From Sediminicola sp040566555 (GTDB lineage Bacteria > Bacteroidota > Bacteroidia > Flavobacteriales > Flavobacteriaceae): 64,000 bases of DNA. The position numbers and the translations under genes are program-made. Under the pieces are notes generated by a model. The model searched no databases, was not told where the DNA came from, and saw nothing but the letters and a program-made list of their open reading frames with translations. Of the stretch, positions 7,275 to 15,276 are shown one piece after another. Each line of letters opens with the position of its first letter. The stretch's first letter is position 1. The stretch lies in contig NZ_JBEWYP010000009.1 of NCBI RefSeq assembly GCF_040566555.1, forward strand, positions 81,236 through 145,235. The letters run 5' to 3'.

Positions 7275-8561
7275 ATGTCCTATTCTAAAATTTCAAGTGT
7301 ACTCCTTTTTTTACTCGTATTAACGTCAATTAATAGTTCAGGCCAAACCCTAGAAGTAGATGCAGATTTAAGAGCTCGTTTTGAATATCGGCACGGTTTC
7401 AATAATTTGTTTCCAGATGACGCAGATCCTGCCGCTTTTGTCAACCAGCGCACACGGCTTAACATTGGTTATAAAGCAGAAAAACTTCAACTATTTATCG
7501 CTGTTCAAGACGTGAGCACCTGGGGAGACACAAGACAACTACTCGCTATAGACGGAAATGATTCTTTTTCGTTATTTCAAGCATGGGGACAATTATCCAT
7601 TAATGAAAACTGGTCTGCCAAAGTGGGCAGACAGGTTATTTCGTATGATGATCAGCGTATTTTTGGAGGCCTCGATTGGGCTATGCAAGGCCGTTTTCAT
7701 GATGCTGCAATCATAAAGTACAATAAAAATGATGTAATGCTCGATATAGCTGGTGCCTTCAGCCAAGAAGAACCTACAAATGAAGGAACAGCGTTTAATA
7801 TTCAGGGGTTTTTTTCTTATAAATCAATGCAGTATGCCTATCTCAAGAAATCATGGGAAAACAGCTCTGCAAGCTTTCTGTTTTTGAATACGGGATTTCA
7901 AAATTTTACGGACAATACGAACAACATTCCAGATGGTGTTTCCTATAGACAGACAACCGGATCTTATTTTGAATTTCCCATTCAAAATGTAAAGTTTACA
8001 GGAAGTGCTTATTATCAATTTGGGGATGCAAATGCCACAACAGATTTAGCTGCTTATCAACTGTCACTTGAAGGGACGTATAAAACCGAGAAAGTACTTT
8101 ATGGGGCAGGGATTGAAATTCTAAGCGGAACGAACCAAGATGGAGATTCTAAAAATAAATCTTTCTTTCCCCTATATGGCACCAATCACAAGTTTAATGG
8201 CTTTATGGATTATTTTTATGTGGGCAATCACGCTAATAATGTAGGGCTTAATGACTTTTATGCAAAAATGGTATTTACTACAGGAGAAAATTCCAATGTC
8301 CTGTTAAAAGGACATTATTTTGCAGCGAATGCAGACCTTACAGGCAATGCAGATACATATTTGGGAACAGAGATTGACCTGGTATATTCCCAAAAACTAA
8401 TAAAAGACGTAAGTCTAAACGTTGGGTATTCCCATATGTTTGCTTCGGAGAGTATGAGCCTGATAAAGGGTGGAAGACCTAATGATAATACCAATAACTG
8501 GGGATGGGTTCAATTAATTATTAATCCTAATCTCTTTAAAACTGAACTTAACAAATCATAA
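7275..8561 (+). CDS. Alginate-export-family outer-membrane porin
   Basis: A 428-residue protein with a signal peptide (MSYSKISSVLLFLLVLTSI, cleaved near SSG-Q). The mature part shows the alginate_exp barrel pattern: DADLRARFEYRHGF at its start, FVNQRTRLNIGY, then WSAKVGRQVISYDDQRIFGGLDW, where strand 'GRQ..sYdDqRifG' is the family hallmark. The C-terminus (LNKS) lacks the terminal aromatic. Family members are outer-membrane beta-barrels that pass anionic solutes. Its placement next to nap genes and the shared palindrome suggest that it lets nitrate or nitrite cross the outer membrane; this is inference. It is separated from napD by 293 bases that carry a second promoter region, so it is probably its own transcription unit. 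Confidence 0.8.
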   Translation: MSYSKISSVLLFLLVLTSINSSGQTLEVDADLRARFEYRHGFNNLFPDDADPAAFVNQRTRLNIGYKAEKLQLFIAVQDVSTWGDTRQLLAIDGNDSFSLFQAWGQLSINENWSAKVGRQVISYDDQRIFGGLDWAMQGRFHDAAIIKYNKNDVMLDIAGAFSQEEPTNEGTAFNIQGFFSYKSMQYAYLKKSWENSSASFLFLNTGFQNFTDNTNNIPDGVSYRQTTGSYFEFPIQNVKFTGSAYYQFGDANATTDLAAYQLSLEGTYKTEKVLYGAGIEILSGTNQDGDSKNKSFFPLYGTNHKFNGFMDYFYVGNHANNVGLNDFYAKMVFTTGENSNVLLKGHYFAANADLTGNADTYLGTEIDLVYSQKLIKDVSLNVGYSHMFASESMSLIKGGRPNDNTNNWGWVQLIINPNLFKTELNKS

Positions 8562-8751
8562 AATAAATAATCAGTTCTTATTTATTATATGAAACGCAAT
8601 CTTATCGATTGCACCTATTTTTCATTCTTCTAAGCCCATCTTACTGCTATTTCATTGGTGTTGTTCAATTTTTTTATGGTCACATACGATGGATTTAAAA
8701 ATAAAACTGTTGACAAAATTCAAATACAACACATACTTTTTGAACCATTAA

Positions 8752-8763
8752 TGACATTTGTCA
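8752..8763. promoter_or_regulatory. CRP/FNR-type palindrome upstream of napD
   Basis: TGACATTTGTCA has arms TGACA and TGTCA, with TGA-N6-TCA core spacing. Its centre (8757.5) is 27.5 bases ahead of a TACATTTTTG -7-like element (8785-8794), almost the same geometry as the site upstream of the porin gene. The likely regulator is a CRP/FNR-family protein sensing oxygen or nitrogen oxides; none is encoded in this window. Confidence 0.5.
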
Positions 8764-8854
8764 CATTTTTTAAAATTCCATTTTTACATTTTTGTTAAAA
8801 TATCAGTAGTGATTTTTTTGCAACCGACCTTTTCTCATTTTAAAACCAATACTA

Positions 8855-9091
8855 ATGCCAATAAAAAGCTACATAGCCCACGCTATCACGGGGAAAAAAG
8901 AAGAATTAATGAATGCATTGAGAAGTCTGGATCAATGTGAAGTTGTTCCTGCAGAGAATCAAGATGTTTTGGCTTTGGTTACAGATACACGTGACGAAAA
9001 GGAAGATGAAATGCTAAAAGAAAAAATAGAAGCCATAAGCAGTCTTAAATTATTGTCTTTAGTCTCTGGTTTCAACACACTTCAAAATTAA
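8855..9091 (+). CDS. napD: NapD chaperone of periplasmic nitrate reductase
   Basis: A 78-residue protein with the ferredoxin-like fold pattern of NapD: IKSYIAHAITGKKEELMNAL (beta-alpha), then VLALVTDTRDEKEDE, then a closing helix-strand pair KLLSLVSGF. NapD binds the Tat signal peptide of NapA and holds back export until the molybdenum cofactor is inserted. It lies 7 bases ahead of napA, so the two are co-expressed. ATG at 8855 is chosen; an in-frame-independent ATG at 8758 belongs to another frame. Length is within the normal range (about 80-110). Confidence 0.85.
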   Translation: MPIKSYIAHAITGKKEELMNALRSLDQCEVVPAENQDVLALVTDTRDEKEDEMLKEKIEAISSLKLLSLVSGFNTLQN

Positions 9092-9098
9092 TACGTTC

Positions 9099-11426
9099 AT
9101 GTACAAATCAACCACCAATAGAAGGAGCTTTATTAAGAAAATGGCCATGTTATCAGCGATGACAGCTGCAGCGTCAATTTTTCCCGGAATTGTTTTCGCA
9201 AGCGATCAAGAAAAAGGAATTCCTAAAGGCGCAAATCTGGATTGGAAAAAAGGACCTTGTAGATTCTGTGGGGTAGGATGCGGGGTACTTATAGGTACTG
9301 AAAATGGTAAAGCGGTCGCTGTAAAAGGTGACCCCAACTCCTCTGTAAACAAGGGGCTATTGTGTGTAAAAGGATATCACCAGATCATGTGCATTCAATC
9401 CAAGGATAGGCTTACACATGCTTTGGTCAAGAAAAATGGCCGTTATGTTAAGACTCCTCTGAATGAAGCTTTAGATATTGTAGCAACAAAAATGAAGGAG
9501 ACCATTGCATCGCATGGTAAAGATTCCGTTGCCATGTATACCTCTGGGCAGTCGACTATACCTGAAGGCTATGTTGCTTCCAAATTCATGAAAGGTGCTA
9601 TTGGCACCAATAATCTGGATTGTAATGCGCGTCTATGTATGGCAAGTGCGGTAACAGGCTTCTTGACCACTTTTGGGGCAGATGAGCCCATGGGCTGTTA
9701 TGAGGATATTGATCATGCGGATTACTTCATCACCTGGGGTAATAATATGGCAGAAATGCACCCAGTATTATTCTCAAGAATGTTAGAGCAAAAGACCAGA
9801 CGTGGGGCAAAAATTATTGACTTCGCTACTAGGACTACGCGTTCCAGCACAGCTTCTGACAAATCCATCTTATTTGAACCTCAAACCGACTTAGCCGTGG
9901 CAAATGCAATTTGCTATGAGATAATAAAGAACGGATGGGTAAATAAATCCTTTGTTGAGAAGCATTGTACATTTAGTAAGGGCCTTACCAATATGGGATA
10001 TGGGCTTGAGGATAATTACAAATTTACAGATAAGCCGGAGAAAATAGATTTTGGAGCTTATAAAGTGTTCCTGAAGGATTATAGTCCAGAAAAGGTTTCA
10101 AAATATTCTAAGGTATCGGTAAAAGACATAAAATATTTAGCATCAATTTATGGTGATCCCAATAAGAAAGTAGTTTCCTATTGGTGTATGGGGTTAAATC
10201 AGCATACACGAGGCACCTGGATGAATAATCTTGTTTATAACATTCATTTATTGACCGGGAAAATTTCGCAACCGGGAAATGGCCCCTTTTCATTAACAGG
10301 ACAACCTTCTGCTTGTGGTACGGCTCGTGAGGTAGGTACATTTACCCATAAATTGCCACACGGCGTGGTAACCAATAAGAAGGACAGGGAAATGGCCGCT
10401 AAGATCTGGAAGGTTCCCGTTGAGCGAATTCCCGCTAAACCTACCTATCACGCTACGGAAATGTTCAGGGCAGTAGATCGTGGAGAAATAAATTTTATAT
10501 GGATACAAGCTACAAACCCATTGGTATCATTGCCCAAGACAAGTAGATATCGCCCAGGTATGGAAAAGAAGTCGTGTTTCGTCGTCGTTTCAGATGTTTT
10601 TCCAACGCCTACTTCGGATGTGGCGGATGTTATTCTTCCAGCTTCATGGCATATTGAGAAAGGTGGTCTATATGGTAATTCTGAACGAAGAACCCAATAT
10701 TGGGATAAAATGATAGAAGGGCCGGGAGAAACTACCCCAGATGCATGGATGTTTATTGAAGTGGCAAAAAGGATGGGCTATGGAGACCTGTTTCCCTATA
10801 GTAAGGAAAACCATGTTGAAGAAATATACAACGAGTACAGGCAATTCCATAAAGGAGCAAAGCATGGTATGGCGCCACTAGAAGTGCTTAAAAAAGAATC
10901 TGGCGCAATTTGGCCTTATGTAAACGGAAAATCAACGCAATGGCGTTTTAATGCCAAATATGATCCTGCTTGTTCCAATGGAGAGGAATTTCACTTTTAT
11001 GGGAATGCAGATGGAAAGGCCATCATTTGGCAACGCCCATTTGAGGATGCTCCGGAAAAGCCAGATCAAGAATATCCGTTTTGGTTAAATACAGGGCGAG
11101 TTATAGAGCACTGGCATACAGGTTCTATGACACGCAGAATTCCGGTATTGCATCAGGCTATGCCCAATGCATACGTAGAGTTTCATCCTGACGATGCAAA
11201 AACACTAAGTATCAGAAATGGAGAAAATATAAAAGTTACTTCCCGAAGGGGTTCTTGTATTTTACCTGCTTCCATCAACGAAAGAGGCTTACCAACCAAA
11301 GGGCAAGTGTTTGTTCCTTTCTTTGATGAAAATATGCTTATTAATGATGTGACACTAGATGCTTTCTGTCCCATTTCTAAAGAACCCGATTATAAGAAGT
11401 GTGCTGTTAAAGTAGAAAAAGTATAA
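9099..11426 (+). CDS. napA: Periplasmic nitrate reductase catalytic subunit NapA
   Basis: A 775-residue molybdoenzyme that reduces nitrate to nitrite in the periplasm. The Tat signal is at residues 8-34 (NRRSFIKK, then a hydrophobic run ending VFA). The [4Fe-4S] cluster ligands are C54, C57, C61 and C89 (PCRFCGVGCGV ... GLLCVKGY). The molybdenum ligand is C180 in LDCNARLCMASAV, the NapA-type Cys in place of the Ser or Sec of relatives. Later marks are MGLNQHTRGTW, GKISQPGNGPFSLTGQPSACG and the C-terminal WLNTGRVIEHWHTGSMTRR of the bis-MGD binding region. Length is somewhat below the Escherichia coli enzyme. It is followed by napB after 3 bases. Functional assignment is strong. Confidence 0.97.
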   Translation: MYKSTTNRRSFIKKMAMLSAMTAAASIFPGIVFASDQEKGIPKGANLDWKKGPCRFCGVGCGVLIGTENGKAVAVKGDPNSSVNKGLLCVKGYHQIMCIQSKDRLTHALVKKNGRYVKTPLNEALDIVATKMKETIASHGKDSVAMYTSGQSTIPEGYVASKFMKGAIGTNNLDCNARLCMASAVTGFLTTFGADEPMGCYEDIDHADYFITWGNNMAEMHPVLFSRMLEQKTRRGAKIIDFATRTTRSSTASDKSILFEPQTDLAVANAICYEIIKNGWVNKSFVEKHCTFSKGLTNMGYGLEDNYKFTDKPEKIDFGAYKVFLKDYSPEKVSKYSKVSVKDIKYLASIYGDPNKKVVSYWCMGLNQHTRGTWMNNLVYNIHLLTGKISQPGNGPFSLTGQPSACGTAREVGTFTHKLPHGVVTNKKDREMAAKIWKVPVERIPAKPTYHATEMFRAVDRGEINFIWIQATNPLVSLPKTSRYRPGMEKKSCFVVVSDVFPTPTSDVADVILPASWHIEKGGLYGNSERRTQYWDKMIEGPGETTPDAWMFIEVAKRMGYGDLFPYSKENHVEEIYNEYRQFHKGAKHGMAPLEVLKKESGAIWPYVNGKSTQWRFNAKYDPACSNGEEFHFYGNADGKAIIWQRPFEDAPEKPDQEYPFWLNTGRVIEHWHTGSMTRRIPVLHQAMPNAYVEFHPDDAKTLSIRNGENIKVTSRRGSCILPASINERGLPTKGQVFVPFFDENMLINDVTLDAFCPISKEPDYKKCAVKVEKV

Positions 11427-11429
11427 ACA

Positions 11430-12146
11430 ATGAGAAAGAGACTTGGAATCATATCATTTTTTGTAGTCTTCTTTATAGCATTCATAACTGTTTGGAGCTT
11501 TAGTTACCAGCAGGGATTGGAAGGAGCATATACGCCTATTATCGATACGCCCACGGGAAATTTCATTCCCTCGGAAAGTGGTGTTTTTAATGGTTTTAAT
11601 ATTGCCGGTCGGGATAATGCAAATATGCCCATAGACGAGAACCATCAGCGTTCGCTTAAGGACTATTATGACAATAGAGCCTTTCCAGGAGCTCCACCAA
11701 GTATTCCGCATCCAGTTGCCAAAGAGCGAAGTTTTGGCGGAAACACGTGTATACAGTGCCATCAAAATGGAGGCTTTGTAGAAAAGTTTAATGCGTACGC
11801 CCCTGTGACTCCACATCCAGAAATGGTTAATTGTCGCCAATGTCACGTAACAAAAAATACCAACTCTACTTTTAAGGAATTTGCCTTTTCAAAAGCACAA
11901 CCGCCTCAGGTGGGTGAAGGCATGAACAATGCAATGCCTGGAAGTCCTCCTATGATCCCTCATCAATTACAGATGAGAGAAAGTTGTATCTCTTGTCACG
12001 CTGGGCCGAGTGCGCCAAAAGAAATTAGGGTGACACATCCAGAACGGGTAAACTGTAGACAATGCCATTTGCCACAAAACACCATACAGCCAAAACTAGA
12101 TACTAGTACTTTTTTAAGACAATTCGATAAAATAGATGAGAAATAG
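11430..12146 (+). CDS. napB: NapB-type cytochrome c, internally duplicated (four haems)
   Basis: A 238-residue membrane-anchored or secreted cytochrome. An N-terminal hydrophobic segment spans residues 6-23. CxxCH haem sites lie at 107-111 (CIQCH), 135-139 (CRQCH), 186-190 (CISCH) and 209-213 (CRQCH). Canonical NapB is diheme; here the block 'PGAPPSIPH ... C..CH ... PHPE..NCRQCH' (about 86-140) is repeated as 'PGSPPMIPH ... CISCH ... HPERVNCRQCH' (about 170-215). The second copy is closer to classical NapB. The protein should receive electrons from the multiheme cytochrome or ferredoxin of the operon and pass them to NapA. It follows napA closely and overlaps the next gene by 11 bases. Confidence 0.85.
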   Translation: MRKRLGIISFFVVFFIAFITVWSFSYQQGLEGAYTPIIDTPTGNFIPSESGVFNGFNIAGRDNANMPIDENHQRSLKDYYDNRAFPGAPPSIPHPVAKERSFGGNTCIQCHQNGGFVEKFNAYAPVTPHPEMVNCRQCHVTKNTNSTFKEFAFSKAQPPQVGEGMNNAMPGSPPMIPHQLQMRESCISCHAGPSAPKEIRVTHPERVNCRQCHLPQNTIQPKLDTSTFLRQFDKIDEK

Positions 12147-12765
12147 AAAACTGATATATTACTTTCTAATACTTCTAGCAGTATCCTTTTTCTCTTGCAA
12201 AGAGGAAGTGGAATACCATTCGATAACTGATAAAATTGAAGCAGAACAGAAACCATATCACGGTACACTTACGTCTGAAGAGTTATTGGCTGATACAGAG
12301 CTAATCAAAATCACAGAAGGGGAGCATATATTTTTCATACCAGAAAGAAAGGGGCAAATTAAATCATTTGCCTGCATTGAATGTCATAGCAAACCTGTTG
12401 CAAAAATGAAGGGCCAAGAGGGACAAAAAGCTCATTGGAACATAAAACTTAATCACGCTACCACTGAAACTATAAATTGTGCAACCTGTCATAATGGAAA
12501 TGACATGAACAATCTTAATACATTGACTGGTCAAAACGTAGATTTTAACCTTAGTTATAAGCTTTGTGCTCAATGCCATTTTAGTCAGTTTGAAGATTGG
12601 AAAGGAGGGGCCCATGGTAAAAAAGTGGCAGGATGGGCACCACCACGCGCCTCAATGACCTGTGTGAATTGCCATAATCCCCATAGTCCGGCCTATGAAA
12701 AAAGATGGCCGGTACAGTTTAATACACAAAAGGTTATAGATCGTGAAGAAGGTTTAGGTCATTAA
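12136..12765 (+). CDS. Tetraheme cytochrome c lipoprotein
   Basis: A 209-residue protein with a lipobox at residues 17-21 (SFFSC, lipid on C21) and four CxxCH sites at 80-84, 115-119, 144-148 and 176-180. The C-terminal segment GWAPPRASMTCVNCHNPHSP is a pattern that I associate with cytochromes encoded next to NrfC/NrfD-type genes. The second Ala-His (GGAHGKKV) and other His residues could give distal haem ligands. Its start codon lies inside the end of napB (ATG at 12136 against a stop at 12144-12146), which points to translational coupling. It most likely relays electrons between the Fe-S/NrfD-like pair and NapB-NapA at the outer face of the inner membrane. Confidence 0.85.
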   Translation: MRNRKLIYYFLILLAVSFFSCKEEVEYHSITDKIEAEQKPYHGTLTSEELLADTELIKITEGEHIFFIPERKGQIKSFACIECHSKPVAKMKGQEGQKAHWNIKLNHATTETINCATCHNGNDMNNLNTLTGQNVDFNLSYKLCAQCHFSQFEDWKGGAHGKKVAGWAPPRASMTCVNCHNPHSPAYEKRWPVQFNTQKVIDREEGLGH

Positions 12766-12775
12766 AAATAAAGGT

Positions 12776-13897
12776 ATGAGCGAAAATAAAAAATGGTACT
12801 CTCTGGACCTAGGTCTAAAAAATAAAAAAGAATCTTCAGGATCTTGTGGATGCGGTAACGCTCAAGGAAGTTGCAATAGCCAGAAAGAAGAAATTAATGC
12901 TGAAGAATTTTATGAGGCTGCCATAAATGCCTCAATTGGGGAAGAACGACACAGAGATGGTTTCGAACAGGTTTTTGATGTCAAAATGGATAGAAGATCA
13001 GCTTTTAGAAAACTAACGGCTAGTCTGCTCATTGGGGCGGGAGCCATTAGCACATCGTGCAGTGTAACAACTGGTGCAGACACTAAAGAAAAGGCCCAGA
13101 TTGATTGGGAAGAACAGTTTAAGGGGAACTATAAATTGATGACGGATGAAGAGAAACAAGGTACTATAAATCGGCTGATGCGTTCGTATGAATTAAGTAC
13201 AGGAAAAAATATTAGTATGACGGCAGAAAATGCAGAAGAGGACGTTCTCTTTGGCTATGCCTTTAATATTTCCAAATGTCAAGGTTATATGGACTGTGTG
13301 AGTGCTTGTGTAGAAGAGAATAATCAAGATAGAAATTCACAAATGCAGTATATCCGTATCCATGAAATGAAAGATGGGGAAGGGTTTAAGTTTGATAAGG
13401 CAGATGATAATTACTATCACGAAGTGCCTGCAGAAGGTCATTTTTATATGGGTACGCAGTGTTTTCATTGCGACAATCCGCCTTGTGTTGAGGTTTGTCC
13501 CGTACAGGCAACTTGGAAGGAAGAAGATGGTCTTGTGGTTATAGATTATGATTGGTGTGTGGGCTGTCGCTATTGTATGGCAGCATGTCCCTACGATGGA
13601 AGAAGATTTAACTGGAGTAAACCAGAAGTGCCGGAAAATGAAATAAACAAAAACCAGCACTACCTAGGAAATAGAATGCGTAAAAAAGGAGTGATGGAAA
13701 AGTGTACTTTTTGCGTTCAACGTTCAAGAAAAGGAAAAAACCCGGCCTGTGTTGAAGCTTGTCCTACTGGAGCCAGAATTTTTGGAAACCTTTTAGACCC
13801 CAATAGTACCATCAGATGGGTATTGGAAAACAAAAAGGTCTTTAGGCTCAAAGAAGACCTGGGAACAGAACCGAAGTTCTGGTACTTTATGGATTAA
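12776..13897 (+). CDS. NrfC/DsrO-like periplasmic Fe-S protein with N-terminal extension
   Basis: A 373-residue ferredoxin-type subunit. Four Cys motifs are present: C168...C174...C178; C229, C232, C237, C241; C261, C264, C267, C271; C310, C313, C325, C329. In the first motif the expected second Cys is Tyr171 (CQGYMDCVSAC), so one cluster should lack a ligand and may be [3Fe-4S]. A twin-arginine motif (DRRSAFRK, R73-R74) with a hydrophobic run and lipobox-like ISTSC (C95) sits after an unusual 70-residue polar N-terminus that itself holds a Cys cluster (SCGCGNAQGSC). Proteins of this class sit on the periplasmic face beside an NrfD-like subunit and pass quinol electrons outward. It starts 10 bases after the cytochrome gene. 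Confidence 0.88.
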   Translation: MSENKKWYSLDLGLKNKKESSGSCGCGNAQGSCNSQKEEINAEEFYEAAINASIGEERHRDGFEQVFDVKMDRRSAFRKLTASLLIGAGAISTSCSVTTGADTKEKAQIDWEEQFKGNYKLMTDEEKQGTINRLMRSYELSTGKNISMTAENAEEDVLFGYAFNISKCQGYMDCVSACVEENNQDRNSQMQYIRIHEMKDGEGFKFDKADDNYYHEVPAEGHFYMGTQCFHCDNPPCVEVCPVQATWKEEDGLVVIDYDWCVGCRYCMAACPYDGRRFNWSKPEVPENEINKNQHYLGNRMRKKGVMEKCTFCVQRSRKGKNPACVEACPTGARIFGNLLDPNSTIRWVLENKKVFRLKEDLGTEPKFWYFMD

Positions 13898-13988
13898 CCA
13901 TCAGAAAAGCATAGCAAGAGAAAGTATATAAATCAAAGTGTAGGGCATAATGACAGCACCTCACTAAGTTGATTTAAAACAATAGATA

Positions 13989-15221
13989 ATGAGACGATTT
14001 AAAGTATTTAAAAGTTTGGTGATCGATAGTTTGGATACGACTACCAAAGGATCTAAAAAGTATCATATCTGGATGGGATTTTTGACCCTAGTGATGCTCA
14101 TTGGGATGTATTGTTATTCCATTCAATTAGACAAAGGACTCAGTGTGACAGGAATGTCTGATGGTGTTAGTTGGGGACTTTATATTTCAAACTTTACGTT
14201 CTTGGTAGGAGTTGCTGCTGCTGCTGTTATGTTGGTAATGCCTACCTATATACTAAGAGATATAGATTTTAAACAAGCAGTACTTATAGGAGAAGGGTTG
14301 GCCGTAGCCGCCTTGATTATGTGTCTGGCCTTTGTTGTGGCTGATATGGGAGGTCCGTCCGTACTTTGGCATATGTTGCCCGGAATAGGAGTTTTTAATT
14401 TTCCAAATTCCATGCTAACATGGGATGTTATAGTATTAAATGGATATCTATTCATAAATATTAGTATTCCATTTTATATACTTTTTAGACATTATCAAGG
14501 AAAAGAAGCAATGAAAAAAGTGTATGTTCCAGGTGCTGTGCTCTCTGTGTTTTGGGCTGTGGGCATTCATTTGGTCACCGCTTTCTTGTATCAAGGATTA
14601 CAGGCCCGTCCTTTTTGGAACAATGCCTTATTGGGCCCTCGATTCCTTGCCTCCGCCTTTGCTGCCGGACCCGCTCTCATTATTTTAGTCCTAGCAGTAA
14701 TTAGATCATTTACAGAATTTAAAATAGAAGATAAAACAATCAAGAAAATAGCTCTGATTGTAACTGTAGCTGCCCAGATAAATTTAATAATGCTGGTATC
14801 TGAATTATTCAAAGAATTTTATGCTCCCACACATCATAGTGAGAGTGCTTACTATCTATTTTTTGGACTACATGGGAAAAGTGCATTGTTGCCTTGGATA
14901 TGGACAGCTATTCCGCTTAATGTGATGGCAACAATTATGCTCACCTTTGGCAAACTAAGAAACAATCTCAAAGTATTATACTTCTGTTGTTTTGTCCTAT
15001 TTGTCGCTATATGGATTGAAAAAGGGTTTGGCTTAATTGTTCCAGGTTTTATTCCAGGACCTTATGGAAAAATAGTTGAATATCTGCCTACAGGTATTGA
15101 AATAGGTGTTACACTAGGTATTTGGGCATTGGGAGCATTTGTCTTTACGATATTGGCCAAGACTGCAATTGGTATTGAAACAGGAGAGTTAAGGTATAGA
15201 AGTAAGGAAATTTCTGATTAG
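13989..15221 (+). CDS. NrfD/PsrC/DsrP-family membrane quinol oxidoreductase subunit
   Basis: A 410-residue integral membrane protein with about ten hydrophobic helices. The early segment MSDGVSWGLYISNFTFLVGV and the later LPTGIEIGVTLGIWALGAF are hallmarks of the DsrP/HmcC branch of the NrfD family. These subunits oxidise menaquinol in the membrane without haem and hand electrons to a partner Fe-S protein, here the preceding gene. With no napC, napG or napH present, this is the best candidate for quinol input to NapA; that is inference from gene order. It is 91 bases downstream of the Fe-S gene and closes the island. No terminator hairpin is seen directly after it. Confidence 0.9.
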   Translation: MRRFKVFKSLVIDSLDTTTKGSKKYHIWMGFLTLVMLIGMYCYSIQLDKGLSVTGMSDGVSWGLYISNFTFLVGVAAAAVMLVMPTYILRDIDFKQAVLIGEGLAVAALIMCLAFVVADMGGPSVLWHMLPGIGVFNFPNSMLTWDVIVLNGYLFINISIPFYILFRHYQGKEAMKKVYVPGAVLSVFWAVGIHLVTAFLYQGLQARPFWNNALLGPRFLASAFAAGPALIILVLAVIRSFTEFKIEDKTIKKIALIVTVAAQINLIMLVSELFKEFYAPTHHSESAYYLFFGLHGKSALLPWIWTAIPLNVMATIMLTFGKLRNNLKVLYFCCFVLFVAIWIEKGFGLIVPGFIPGPYGKIVEYLPTGIEIGVTLGIWALGAFVFTILAKTAIGIETGELRYRSKEISD

Positions 15222-15276
15222 CGATTCTGCGTCAACTTAATTTTTACTCCAAAGCCAATGCAAGTATTGCTTTTTT

